DNA from: Oscillospiraceae bacterium
Lineage (GTDB): Bacteria; Bacillota; Clostridia; Oscillospirales; Ruminococcaceae
Assembly: GCA_025758045.1 (NCBI GenBank)
Contig: CP107208.1
Coordinates: 1 to 64,000 of the forward strand
Length of the DNA stretch: 64,000 nucleotides
Reading direction: 5' to 3'
The notes below the pieces were generated by a model that made no database searches, was not told where the DNA came from, and was given only the letters and a program-made list of their open reading frames with translations. Of this stretch, positions 40,476 through 49,637 are shown piece by piece. Both the position numbers and the translations under genes were made by a program. Within the stretch, counting starts at the first letter, position 1. Each line of letters opens with the position of its first letter.

Positions 40476-41444
40476 TTACTTTCGTTGTGCGTTTTTTCTG
40501 TACTCTAATGGTAACAATCCAGTGCTTTTGCGGAATAATTCTGCAAATCGGCTTGAAGTGGAATAACCTACTGTTTGGGCAACTTGCCCTACTGTCAACT
40601 CTGTGTATGCCAGCAGATATTCTGCTTGGCTCATACGCCTCTGCTGAACATACTCTGTGATGGTGCAGTCGTAGTATTTCTTAAAACAGCTTTTGAGCTT
40701 TGTTGTTCCCATGCAGGCAATCTGTGTTAGCCGTTCCAGGGGAATATCAAAAGCATAGTGGTCGCTAAGATAAGCGGCAACTATTTGAAGATTTTCAATA
40801 TCCTGTTGAGAGAGCTTATGGGCTGGTTTATCAGGATGTTTCTTCTGATATTCAACCACCATTGAAACAGCTTCTGCAACTTTACCCTCATAAAAAAGTT
40901 TTGCGGCAATCCCTTCCCCGCGATAGTCTTTGATTTCTGTGAGTAACCGTGACATTTCTGGAAAGTCGGAAGTTTGGTCGATCTTCCGAAATGCATCCAC
41001 AGGATTGATCTGCGCCTCTGGGTACAGTTTTTTCAGGTAGTCTTCATAATATGCCGGTGCAATCTCAATTCCAACCGAACGGATTGGAATATTTTTATGT
41101 ATCAAAGCCTTGTATGGAGCGTAGCCGCCAATAAATGTTTTGATACAACCGGCAGACAGCCTACGGTATGGAGATAATTCCTCCCCGGAAATAGAGTCAT
41201 ACCGAGTGATACTCAGACATTCCGGCAGGGAGCATTCCAACATGAAATCTTCGTGGAAGGAAAAGTTGTGGATTTTAATATCATATAGGTCTTTCTGTCC
41301 ATAAGTCCAGTAGGTGCCTTCTCCAACTTCGGGAGAAAGTTTCCAGCAGTCACCTAATGCCCCATATTGCTGATTGTCTGGGTCACGGATAAAACCGTGT
41401 TCAATCAGCAGAGGCGTATAAAATTGGTCGATAATTTCAGACAT
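40476..41444 (-). CDS. AraC-family regulator of the import cargo (YbtA-like position)
   Basis: 322 residues with a divergent N-terminal ligand part and a C-terminal AraC double HTH (IACMGTTKLKSCFKKYYDC, ITEYVQQRRMSQAEYLLAY, VAQTVGYSTSSRFAELFRKS, GLLPLEYRK). It is divergent from the ECF/ABC import operon. In the yersiniabactin locus an AraC regulator (YbtA) controls YbtP/YbtQ after binding the siderophore; the same arrangement is seen here, so the ligand may be the imported chelate. That is inference. Confidence 0.85.
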   Translation of the reverse strand: MSEIIDQFYTPLLIEHGFIRDPDNQQYGALGDCWKLSPEVGEGTYWTYGQKDLYDIKIHNFSFHEDFMLECSLPECLSITRYDSISGEELSPYRRLSAGCIKTFIGGYAPYKALIHKNIPIRSVGIEIAPAYYEDYLKKLYPEAQINPVDAFRKIDQTSDFPEMSRLLTEIKDYRGEGIAAKLFYEGKVAEAVSMVVEYQKKHPDKPAHKLSQQDIENLQIVAAYLSDHYAFDIPLERLTQIACMGTTKLKSCFKKYYDCTITEYVQQRRMSQAEYLLAYTELTVGQVAQTVGYSTSSRFAELFRKSTGLLPLEYRKNAQRK

Positions 41445-41556
41445 AAAACAGACCGCCTCCTTTTTGCAACGATTGGACGAACTTTTGAAAGGAACAGACG
41501 AACATCGTCGGAACCCATTGAATGTTGTTCGATAAATGCGTATTGTATTAGAGGAT

Positions 41557-41574
41557 GGTTAGAGCTATCTAACC
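41557..41574. promoter_or_regulatory. palindrome in the AraC/import intergenic region
   Basis: GGTTAGAGCTATCTAACC is an inverted repeat with a four-base centre (arms extend by one more T-A pair). It sits 56 bases before the first import gene. It may be an operator of the AraC protein or of an iron/metal sensor; no known box is matched. Confidence 0.45.
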
Positions 41575-41629
41575 AAAGAATATCACAAACCACTTGTTGA
41601 GTCAAGACAACGAAAGGTAGGAGGTCAAA

Positions 41630-42241
41630 ATGAGTAATCAAGTAAATTCTATAAACAGGGGTCTGACAGTGAAAGACCTTGTGACGACAGGTATTTTTAC
41701 TGCACTGTTATTTGTTTTTGTATTGGTGGGCGGCGTCTTTTTTGCAACGAATCCTGTACTTACTTTTTTCATGCCGGCAGGAGGTGGGCTGCTTGCTGGC
41801 CCCATTTATCTTTTGCTGATTGCAAAAGTACATAAGCGTTGGAGCCTTTCTATAATGGGCATTATCATGGGTATTATTTGGTTCGTGACCGGTATGCACT
41901 GGGCTTTTGCATTGGGCTACCTGATCATGGCGATTGTCGCGGACTTTGTTGCTGGTGCAGGGCAGTACAAAAGCAAAAAACTCAACAGCCTGTCTTATAT
42001 CCTGTTCTCTCTCGGCGGCACTGGTTCGTATATCGTGTTCTTTGTTGACCCCAACGGCTGGGCACAGACTATGCTGGGAAACGGAACTGAACAGGGCTAC
42101 ATCGACACCATGCAGGCAACTGCAAATACTGGCATCCTGATTGCCATGTTCGCTGCTGTTATCATTACATCTGCAATCAGCGCTTTTGTAGGCTGCAAAA
42201 TGCTGAAAAAGCAGTTTGAAAAAGCAGGTATTACAGCATGA
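41630..42241 (+). CDS. MptD-family ECF transporter S component
   Basis: 203 residues, about six spans. LTVKDLVTTGIFTALLFVFV, FFMPAGGGLLAGPIYLLLIA and TGMHWAFALGYLIMAIVADF are typical for the MptD/Trep_Strep family, the membrane substrate-binding (S) subunit of energy-coupling-factor importers. AGGAGG precedes its ATG. Substrate unknown; neighbours suggest a metal chelate. Its stop overlaps the CbiQ-like gene start. Confidence 0.85.
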   Translation: MSNQVNSINRGLTVKDLVTTGIFTALLFVFVLVGGVFFATNPVLTFFMPAGGGLLAGPIYLLLIAKVHKRWSLSIMGIIMGIIWFVTGMHWAFALGYLIMAIVADFVAGAGQYKSKKLNSLSYILFSLGGTGSYIVFFVDPNGWAQTMLGNGTEQGYIDTMQATANTGILIAMFAAVIITSAISAFVGCKMLKKQFEKAGITA

Positions 42242-42963
42242 GCGGTAAACGCCACAAGAAAGGGCTTTGGCTCGACCCACGGGCCAAGCTCTTTCTTATT
42301 CTTATATGTGTTTTATCGTCCATGTTCGCTCCTTCACTTGCATATCAATTTGTCCTTGTTATGCTGATTGCGATATTGGGTGCTTTCTTTGGAAAGTGGA
42401 AATATGTCATTAAGGCTGTATGCTTTTATGCGGTCATCTGTGTCCTGACAGTTTGGATCATGGCAGAAATGACAGGCACGCTGCGGACAATGTTTATTGC
42501 CTTTTTAGGATTGTTTCATAAGGTCTATGCGTGCGGAACCTTGGCTGGGATTGTTCTGACTACTACAAAAGTCAATGAGTTCCTGTCTGCTATGAACCGT
42601 GTCCACGCACCCAAAAAGTTAGTAATTCCTATGGCAGTTATGCTGCGGTACATTCCAACTATTCAAGAGGACTGGCGATATATCAAGGATGCTATGCGGA
42701 TGAGAGATGTTTCACCTTCTCTGGCGGGCTTTTTAGCACATCCGGGCATGACGGTTGAGTGTATTTATGTGCCTTTGTTGATGGCAGCTTCAAAAGCAGC
42801 GGATGATCTTTCTGTTGCTTCTGTCACTCGTGGAATTGAAAATCCCAATCCACGCACCTGTCTTGTCCAGATAAAATGCGGAGTTGCCGATTGGGGTGTC
42901 ATGGCCGTTGCCGTAGCTTATCTGATTTTTGAATTATGTGTGCGGGGAGGTGTGATTGGTTGA
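42238..42963 (+). CDS. ECF transporter T component (CbiQ/EcfT-like)
   Basis: 241 residues. Coupling motifs of the T subunit are present: PKKLVIPMAVMLRYIPTIQE and DAMRMRDVSPSLAG (the ARG-like helix). Four to five spans. It joins the S subunit to the ATPases. Overlaps both neighbours, so the three genes are co-translated. Confidence 0.88.
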   Translation: MSGKRHKKGLWLDPRAKLFLILICVLSSMFAPSLAYQFVLVMLIAILGAFFGKWKYVIKAVCFYAVICVLTVWIMAEMTGTLRTMFIAFLGLFHKVYACGTLAGIVLTTTKVNEFLSAMNRVHAPKKLVIPMAVMLRYIPTIQEDWRYIKDAMRMRDVSPSLAGFLAHPGMTVECIYVPLLMAASKAADDLSVASVTRGIENPNPRTCLVQIKCGVADWGVMAVAVAYLIFELCVRGGVIG

Positions 42964-44432
42964 TTGAGTTTGAAAATGTATCGTTTTCCTATACGGGGCA
43001 GGAACATGGTGGGCTGCATGACATCAATTTGAAAATTTCGGACGGAGAATGCGTCCTGTTCTGTGGCCGCAGCGGGTGCGGAAAAACAACGATTACAAGG
43101 CTGGTGAATGGACTAATCCCTCAGTTTTATCAGGGAGAGCTTCATGGCCGTGTGCTGGTAGATGGTCAGGAAATCAGCAATATCCCTATGTATCAGATTG
43201 CCGCTAAGGTTGGCTCCGTTTTCCAAAATCCACGGACGCAGTTTTTCAATGTTGATACAGACAGCGAGATTGCCTTTGGAATTGAAAATGAAGCTCGCCC
43301 TCCTAAGAAATTGGCTGAGCGAGTAGAGCAGACAACTGAAGATTTGCGTATTCAAAAGCTACGGAACAGGAATATTTTTGAGTTGTCCGGCGGAGAAAAG
43401 CAGAAAATCGCCTTTGCTTCTGTTTATGCCATGAACCCACAGATTTATCTACTGGATGAACCATCATCTAATCTGGATATGACTTCGATCCAAGAACTAA
43501 AGGAACATTTGCGGCTGATAAAAAAACAGGGCAAAACAATTTTGATAGCGGAACATCGTCTGTACTACCTGACGGAGTTGGCTGACCGAATTGTTTATCT
43601 GGAAAAAGGAGAAATCAAAGGAATATACACCCCGGAAGAATTTCGGCAGCTATCTGAACCTGACCGTGAACACATGGGGCTGCGGGCTGTTGATCTACAG
43701 GCGGTATTCCCACCAAAAGCCCACTTGCCTGCGCCTACCCCTGTATTGGAGCTGCGGAATGTGACGCTCCGTTACAAGAAGCAAACCATTTTGCATGACA
43801 TTGGACTATCCGCCGGAAGAGGCGAAGTGATTGGCGTAGTTGGACATAACGGAGCTGGAAAAACTACATTTTCCCGCGCTCTCTGTGGGCTTCACAAAGA
43901 CTGTGATGGACAATTCTTGTGGGAAAGAAAGCCGATTGAGCGTAAGGCAAGGCTAAAACGCTCCTACATGGTTATGCAGGATGTGAATTATGAACTTTTC
44001 GCTGACAGTGTGGAGGCAGAGTGTTCCTTTGGTATACGCAATCCAGATCAAACACTGGTAAATGCAACTTTGGAGGAATTGGGCCTTGCCCCATACCGGA
44101 AGCGCCATCCAAACACGCTTTCCGGCGGTCAAAAGCAACGAGTAGCAGTGGCTGTCAGCATGATTTGTGGGAAAGACTTGCTTGTATTTGATGAACCGAC
44201 CAGCGGTCTTGACTTTGACAGTATGACGCAGGTGGCGGGACTGATCCGGCGATTATCCGATATGGGAAAAGTCATTTTCATTGTCACCCATGATTTTGAG
44301 TTTGTCTGCCGTACCTGTTCTCGTGTCTTGCATTTTGACGAAGGCGAAATGCCCGATGACGTATCAGTTATAATGGAGGCCCTCCCGAAATTGAGAGAGC
44401 TTTTCTCTGTTTCAGATGGAAAGGAGAGGTAG
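42960..44432 (+). CDS. ECF ATPase with two fused nucleotide-binding domains
   Basis: Start TTG 42960 (GGGAGGTG eight bases upstream) overlaps the T-component stop. 490 residues with two complete ATPase domains: Walker A GRSGCGKTT near residue 37 and GHNGAGKTT near 297; signatures LSGGEKQKIAFA and LSGGQKQRVAVA; Walker B YLLDEPSSNLD and LVFDEPTSGLD. A fused EcfA1-EcfA2 pair that powers the S/T module. Confidence 0.9.
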   Translation: MIEFENVSFSYTGQEHGGLHDINLKISDGECVLFCGRSGCGKTTITRLVNGLIPQFYQGELHGRVLVDGQEISNIPMYQIAAKVGSVFQNPRTQFFNVDTDSEIAFGIENEARPPKKLAERVEQTTEDLRIQKLRNRNIFELSGGEKQKIAFASVYAMNPQIYLLDEPSSNLDMTSIQELKEHLRLIKKQGKTILIAEHRLYYLTELADRIVYLEKGEIKGIYTPEEFRQLSEPDREHMGLRAVDLQAVFPPKAHLPAPTPVLELRNVTLRYKKQTILHDIGLSAGRGEVIGVVGHNGAGKTTFSRALCGLHKDCDGQFLWERKPIERKARLKRSYMVMQDVNYELFADSVEAECSFGIRNPDQTLVNATLEELGLAPYRKRHPNTLSGGQKQRVAVAVSMICGKDLLVFDEPTSGLDFDSMTQVAGLIRRLSDMGKVIFIVTHDFEFVCRTCSRVLHFDEGEMPDDVSVIMEALPKLRELFSVSDGKER

Positions 44433-44435
44433 TCT

Positions 44436-46199
44436 ATGAAGCAGAAAAAAGAAAACAGTATGGCATTGCTGCTCCATTGGGCCGGAGAACAGAAATTTTG
44501 GTTGTTTCTGGCAATCCTGCTGTCCATGTGCAGCGGGCTGTGTATTATTGTCCCATACATTGGGATTTACAGGTTGATGGATGCCACATTCAACAATGCC
44601 TGCACAAAAGAACTTGTGGTGCAGACTGTGGCAATGATTGCCGCTGCTGTCACCCTGCGTTTTGTACTGTTCGGATGTTCCGGCGTGGCTGCCCATAAAG
44701 GCGCGTATGGTGCACTGTTCAAAGTGCGCTGTATGGTGGCGGAACACATGGCCAGAGCGCCTTTGGGTGCCCTAAATGAACGGCGCACAGGGGATATTAA
44801 AACGGTTCTGAATGAAGATATTGAAAAACTGGAACTATTTCTGGCGCATAATCTTCCTGACCTTGTGTGCTATCTGGTTGGGCCGGTGGTCATCTTTATT
44901 TATTTGATGACCGTTAATGTTCCACTGGCGTTGATTTCTCTTGTTCCGCTGGTTCTGGCTGTAGTTGTAATGGGGGCGATGTTCCGCAATACCGATGATT
45001 TGATGGAACGGGCCAACCAATCCATTACCACACTAAATTCTGTTATGATCGAATATATCGGCGGAATGAAATTGATTAAAGCCTATAACATGGGGAGCAA
45101 GTCCTTCCAGAAATTTTCCGGCGCAATCCATGAGGAAAATGCCATGTGGAATGAGACTTCCCGACGTATGGGGCCTCCGTATGCAGCGTTTGTCGTTATC
45201 ATTGAATGTGGAATGCTGCTGATGGTTCCGATAGGCGGGATGTTTTTCCTGAAAGGTTCACTGACAGCCAGTGCGCTTCTGCTGTTTGTTTATGTCGGTT
45301 CTATGTATCTGACGGAAATTCGGCCTTTACAGGAATTGGGTACAAACTTTGCAAATGTACTGAACGCTATTACCAAGACCAAAGAGATACTGAATATTCC
45401 GATTTATGAGGGTGGAACAGACTTCCCCCAAAAACATGATATTGAACTTCAGAATGTCCGATTTTCTTATGACGGCAAAACCGATGTACTGCATGGTGTC
45501 AACCTCAAAATCAATGATGGTGAGCGCATGGCTCTTGTGGGCCGATCTGGTGCCGGTAAAAGCACTGTGATTGAACTGATTTCCCGGTTCTACGATGTGC
45601 AGGAAGGAGAAGTGCTGATTGGCGGCAAAAATGTCAAGGAGCTTGACTACGATACCATTCTGAAAAATATAGCTATCGTATTTCAAAAGACCTTCCTCAC
45701 CCGTGACAGCGTGCTGGAAAATATCCGTATGGGTAGTAACGCTACTCTGGAAGAAGTGCGGGCTGCCGCAAAAGAGGCACAGATTGATGACTTTATCATG
45801 TCCCTGCCGGATGGATATGACACAAAAGTGGGCAGTTTCGGCTCCCGCTTTTCTGGCGGAGAAAAACAGCGGATCGCGATTGCCCGCGCAATTCTGAAAA
45901 ATGCACCTATCTTGATTTTGGACGAGGCCACAAGTGCCTCTGACCCGGAAAATCAGATGGAGATTGATAAAGCTATTCAAAATCTATGCAAAGGCAAAAC
46001 AGTCATTGTAGTAGCACACCGTTTGAGTGCTTTGAAAATGTGCAACCGGGTGGCTGTGGTGGAAAACCATACAATTACCAACGTTGGCACCCATGAGGAA
46101 GTTCGGAAGACCAACGCCTACTATCGAAAAGCGTGGGATGACTACGAAACAGCCCGGAATATCACTTATCAGTTGGAGGGAGGCGAGCAGTATGAATGA
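44436..46199 (+). CDS. ABC exporter-fold importer subunit (YbtP/IrtA-like)
   Basis: 587 residues: six-span transmembrane domain (1-310) then ATPase with Walker A GRSGAGKST, signature FSGGEKQRIAIARAIL and Walker B LILDEATSASD. The glutamate is intact. Type IV exporter fold, but paired with its neighbour beside an ECF module it matches the YbtPQ/IrtAB group that imports ferric siderophores. Its end overlaps the next gene. Confidence 0.82.
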   Translation: MKQKKENSMALLLHWAGEQKFWLFLAILLSMCSGLCIIVPYIGIYRLMDATFNNACTKELVVQTVAMIAAAVTLRFVLFGCSGVAAHKGAYGALFKVRCMVAEHMARAPLGALNERRTGDIKTVLNEDIEKLELFLAHNLPDLVCYLVGPVVIFIYLMTVNVPLALISLVPLVLAVVVMGAMFRNTDDLMERANQSITTLNSVMIEYIGGMKLIKAYNMGSKSFQKFSGAIHEENAMWNETSRRMGPPYAAFVVIIECGMLLMVPIGGMFFLKGSLTASALLLFVYVGSMYLTEIRPLQELGTNFANVLNAITKTKEILNIPIYEGGTDFPQKHDIELQNVRFSYDGKTDVLHGVNLKINDGERMALVGRSGAGKSTVIELISRFYDVQEGEVLIGGKNVKELDYDTILKNIAIVFQKTFLTRDSVLENIRMGSNATLEEVRAAAKEAQIDDFIMSLPDGYDTKVGSFGSRFSGGEKQRIAIARAILKNAPILILDEATSASDPENQMEIDKAIQNLCKGKTVIVVAHRLSALKMCNRVAVVENHTITNVGTHEEVRKTNAYYRKAWDDYETARNITYQLEGGEQYE

Positions 46200-47901
46200 G
46201 CACGATGTATTAAAAAAGAACCACAATTTCTATATTGGTGTTGGCGGTACTGTTCTGGAAGGACTTCTCTCCGGCAGCCTATTTATGCTGCTTTACTCTG
46301 TTATGCAGTTTTTGTGGTCGGGTCAATTTGACATGAACCGCGTTCTGGCTCTGACCGGTATTATTGCAGTGGTTTTTCTTCTCCGTATCCTGATTTACAG
46401 CTACGGTTATACCAAAGCGCAGATTGGCGGTGCGGAGGTCAGTAAGAATATTCGGCTTTTTATGGGTGACCATTTGAAGCGCATCCCACTGTCCCGCTTT
46501 ACGCAGGGGCAGACCGGCGATTATATCAACACCATTACAAGCGACGTAAACAACTACGAAAAAATCCTGACCCATAAAGTCGGAGATTTCGCAAAGAATT
46601 TTGCCCTGTCATTGATGTTGATTGTCTTTGTTATGACGCTCTATGTTCCGGCAGGAATTATCCTGCTGATAGCCGATCTTCTTTTAATCCCCGGCCTATG
46701 GCTTTCTTTCCGCATGGTACGGAAATATGGAAAAGAAAAGAACGATATTTGTGCGGAGAACGTCAGCAGCATTGTTGAGTATGTTTCTGGTATTCAGACT
46801 TTCCGAGCTTATGGTGTAGGCGGTATGAAGAACAAAACTGTTATCAACGCCATGCGGGAGTTTTCCCGGATCAGCTTTGTGTACGAATCAAAAGTGCTTC
46901 CTATTGGTGCGGTCTTTGGTATTTTGAGTTGGCTGTCCTGCCCGCTGGTTATCTTGCTGGCCTATGCACCCTGGGTCGCAGGGACACTGAACACGGTGGA
47001 CTACCTTTTGATTTGTATGCTGCCCCTGTTCTGTGCAAAGCTGGCTAACTCGATTTTTGTAGACCTTACCAGTTATAAGAACCTGATGATCTCGAAAAAC
47101 AAAATCTTGAGTGTAATGAATGAGCCGGAGGAAACTGGCAGCATGGAGCCGCTTCACACAGCTACCCATGAAATCACATTTGACAATGTAGATTTTGCAT
47201 ATGTTCCCGGTGAACCGGTACTAAAACACGCCACCTTTACGGTGCCAGATCAAAAGCTCACGGCCATTGTCGGAGACTCTGGCTCCGGCAAGTCTACTAT
47301 TTTGAACCTGATTGCAAAATATTATGAAGCAACGGGCGGGACGATTTCTATTGGCGGTAAACCCATTAACCATGTTGCCGCAGAGCGTGTACTGGAGCAA
47401 GTTTCTATGGTAGACCAGGACATATTTCTTTTTGACGATACCATCCGGGATAATATCCGACACGCTCGTCCTAATGCTACGGACACGGAAATCGAGGCTG
47501 CCTGCCGGGAGGCTAACTGTGACAGCTTCATCCGTAAGATGGAAAAGGGATACGATACGCCGACTGGCGAGAATGGAAATCTTCTCTCTGGCGGTGAGCG
47601 TCAGCGAATTTCAATAGCCCGCGCCATCCTGAAAAATAGCCCCATCCTGCTTTTGGATGAAGCAACAGCATCTCTTGACATTGAAAATGAGCTTGCCGTA
47701 AAGCAGGCCATCGCCAATCTGCTAAAAGAAAAAAAGACAGTGGTAATGATTGCTCATACCCTTTCCATTGTTAAAAACGCTGATCAAATCCTTGTAATGG
47801 GTGATGGCAGGATTGCTGAATCGGGAACCCATGAAGAATTGCTTGCGAAAGGCGGAAAATATGCTGCTATGTGGAACGCAGAGCAAAAAATATCAGCTTG
47901 A
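46192..47901 (+). CDS. ABC exporter-fold importer subunit (YbtQ/IrtB-like)
   Basis: Start at ATG 46192 (GGAGGGAGG upstream) gives 569 residues. Transmembrane domain 1-300, Walker A GDSGSGKST, signature LLSGGERQRISIARAIL, Walker B LLLDEATASLD with intact glutamate. Forms a heterodimer with the preceding protein. Last gene of the cargo operon; it faces the conserved hairpin segment at 48000-48212. Confidence 0.82.
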   Translation: MNEHDVLKKNHNFYIGVGGTVLEGLLSGSLFMLLYSVMQFLWSGQFDMNRVLALTGIIAVVFLLRILIYSYGYTKAQIGGAEVSKNIRLFMGDHLKRIPLSRFTQGQTGDYINTITSDVNNYEKILTHKVGDFAKNFALSLMLIVFVMTLYVPAGIILLIADLLLIPGLWLSFRMVRKYGKEKNDICAENVSSIVEYVSGIQTFRAYGVGGMKNKTVINAMREFSRISFVYESKVLPIGAVFGILSWLSCPLVILLAYAPWVAGTLNTVDYLLICMLPLFCAKLANSIFVDLTSYKNLMISKNKILSVMNEPEETGSMEPLHTATHEITFDNVDFAYVPGEPVLKHATFTVPDQKLTAIVGDSGSGKSTILNLIAKYYEATGGTISIGGKPINHVAAERVLEQVSMVDQDIFLFDDTIRDNIRHARPNATDTEIEAACREANCDSFIRKMEKGYDTPTGENGNLLSGGERQRISIARAILKNSPILLLDEATASLDIENELAVKQAIANLLKEKKTVVMIAHTLSIVKNADQILVMGDGRIAESGTHEELLAKGGKYAAMWNAEQKISA

Positions 47902-47999
47902 TAGAAGCTAAAGAAGAATAATTGCATAGCGCATGAACCTGCCCCGACTACGGGGAAAGAAAAAAACCGCTGGCTGGGGCAGGTGATTTTGCGCGCTCA

Positions 48000-48212
48000 T
48001 TTTAAGTTATTACCCTAACGGTGGTTTTGAGAAATCAGAGCCGCCGTTTCTTTGCGTTTACACAAACCAATGACGACTTGCAGGGACACGGTAGTCGATG
48101 GGAGGTTATTTTACCGTGTCCTTTTCTCTTTTTCGTAGTATCCATGATTTGCACCAGCTAAAAAAAGCGTAGTCCCTCCATCGGAGCCATCCGGCTTTGA
48201 ATGTGAACTATA
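48000..48212 (-). ncRNA. conserved hairpin segment, copy 2 (candidate regulatory RNA)
   Basis: Bases 47902-48434 have no long gene. Read on the minus strand: TTACATGGTATAGT (ends 48207), GCTTTTTTTAGCTGGTGCA, a perfect 10-bp hairpin GGACACGGTA/TACCGTGTCC (48121-48112/48093-48084) with CCTCC in its loop, then AAAGAAACGGCGGCTCTGAT and a second hairpin AACGGCGG/CCACCGTT (48048-48041/48024-48017, one mismatch). Order and loops match 5178-5400, while stem flanks differ. A 29-codon ATG frame overlaps it. It runs toward the end of the cargo operon and away from the sigma-like gene, as in copy 1. Confidence 0.5.
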
Positions 48213-48245
48213 CCATGTAAGCAATCATCCTTATAAAACACTTCC

Positions 48246-48284
48246 GCGCCCTGCAGGTCCGTTGCGACTTGCTGGGCGCTTTTT
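48246..48284 (+). terminator. hairpin with T-run upstream of sigma-like gene
   Basis: GCGCCC (48246-48251) pairs with GGGCGC (48274-48279), with an inner partial stem, followed by TTTTT. It may end a short leader transcript before the sigma-like gene. Confidence 0.55.
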
Positions 48285-48434
48285 GCTGTTTTCTGAGGAC
48301 AAGCCCGCCGCGAAAAAAATTTTTAAGAAATTTTCAAAAAGGAGGCTTTTAGCGGGTAGCGAGCGGCTTTGCGTTCGCCTTGTTAGCGGAAAGGGAGAAA
48401 CCCACCTCATTCTCCCAGGAAAGGGGGTGAAAAG

Positions 48435-48869
48435 ATGGATATGATCCCCCGTAATGACTATGGCGAGCGGTGCCAGTTCGATGCTTACTGCAAGCTGGTA
48501 CTGTACCATGAGGCAATCGACTACCTTCGGGAAATGCAGAGGCGCCGTGACAGGGAACTGTCATTCAGCGACCTTCCGCAAATGGAGATGGACAAGCTCT
48601 GCGTTGTAGATCATTACCCCAGTGACAGATTTACATTCTCGTCCCACGGGTATGATCTGCATATCGAAAACGAGCTTGTGGCTGACGCCTTCGCCGGTTT
48701 GTCTGTCCAGGAGCAGAGCATTTTGATTCTGCATTTTGTTCTGGACCTGCCGGATCAGGAAGTTGGCCGCCTTGTTGGAATGTCTCGCAGCGCCGTTCAG
48801 CGGCGAAGGGCAAAATCATTGACCGAGCTGCGGATCAAGTTGGCCGCACTCATGCCGAAGGGAGGTTGA
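48435..48869 (+). CDS. sigma-70-family-like regulator of ICE-B
   Basis: 144 residues from ATG 48435 with AAGGGGGTG upstream. The C-terminal region 4-like HTH reads LDLPDQEVGRLVGMSRSAVQ; FAGLSVQEQSILILHFVLDL precedes it. Same family as the proteins in Tn916-like and CTn elements upstream of the HTH_16 gene. Probably regulates integrase/transfer genes. Confidence 0.8.
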   Translation: MDMIPRNDYGERCQFDAYCKLVLYHEAIDYLREMQRRRDRELSFSDLPQMEMDKLCVVDHYPSDRFTFSSHGYDLHIENELVADAFAGLSVQEQSILILHFVLDLPDQEVGRLVGMSRSAVQRRRAKSLTELRIKLAALMPKGG

Positions 48870-48873
48870 AGGT

Positions 48874-49110
48874 ATGAAGAAACCCACTTACAAGGGCAAG
48901 GAGCTTCTTCCTCTTTCGGTGATTGACGCCGCCCGTGACGGGGACTCTCAGGCTGTGGATCAGGTACTCCGGTATTATGAGGGCTATATCAATAAGCTCT
49001 GCACCCGGACGCTTTACGATCCTGACGGCCAGCCCCATGTTCGGGTGGACGAGTACATGAAGCGACGATTGGAGATCAAGCTCATTCATTCCATTGTCAG
49101 CATGAGCTGA
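48874..49110 (+). CDS. HTH_16 conjugative-transposon regulator
   Basis: 78 residues: LLPLSVIDAARDGDSQAVDQ, VLRYYEGYINKLCTRTLYD and VDEYMKRRLEIKLIHSI match the HTH_16 family next to the sigma-like gene of Tn916-type elements. Starts four bases after the preceding stop. It resembles the start of a sigma region 2, and may act together with the region-4 protein encoded before it; this split-sigma idea is inference. Confidence 0.8.
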   Translation: MKKPTYKGKELLPLSVIDAARDGDSQAVDQVLRYYEGYINKLCTRTLYDPDGQPHVRVDEYMKRRLEIKLIHSIVSMS

Positions 49111-49500
49111 CAAGCCCGGTCTGAAAGCGGAAACAGCTTACCCTTTCCCTGTTTCTCTCTTTCGTGGCCGAAGGCAGCACCTTGACAAAGAAAGCCCGGC
49201 GGGAGGCCGCCGGTGCAGTATAAGGCAAACGGATACATTCCTGTTTGTGCCGAGCCATACGGCCGGTGCGCCATGACCTCGTTTCAAGTCCGCAGGACGG
49301 GACCACTGTAACGGGCGAGCGAACAGCGCCAGACCGCAAAGCAAGCGTGGCAGCTTGTGGGCGATGACACATGGGCAGGGTTAAAGATACTCGCGCATTG
49401 AACGCCCACAAAGCATTGTGCGCCGCACCCATCAGCATGGGCCGGGGTGAAACTCCCGTGGAGCTGTGCCAACAGCCGTCCGTAAGCCTACTTTTCTTTT
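49111..49500 (+). ncRNA. hairpin-rich intergenic region (candidate structured RNA)
   Basis: Nearly 530 bases without a supportable gene lie between the HTH_16 and Xis genes. The first 390 are GC-rich with many short stems: CCGGCGG/CCGCCGG (49196-49202/49207-49213), GTCC-GCA-GGAC (from about 49289), TGTGGGCG (about 49356) with CGCCCACA (about 49402), CCCAT-CAGC-ATGGG (about 49428-49442) and GGGGTGAAACTCCC. The 145-codon minus-strand frame across it has no family match. Strand is uncertain; plus is preferred because neighbours read that way. Confidence 0.4.
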
Positions 49501-49637
49501 TTGAAAGTTTATGGATAGATCGTAAACTTTTCAATTAGCAGCAGACAAACACGGAGCAGCACGGTAAAATGATGGTGGAAGTTATATTACCCACACATAT
49601 TCGTGCTGTTCCTTTTCATAACTGAAAGGGGGTTCTC

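Noticed and set aside
49111..49500. Group II intron remnant
   Set aside because: No domain V-like hairpin and no reverse transcriptase nearby were seen.
49097..49534. 145-codon minus-strand frame across the hairpin-rich gap
   Set aside because: No family match, no ribosome site, unusual composition; stems suggest RNA instead.
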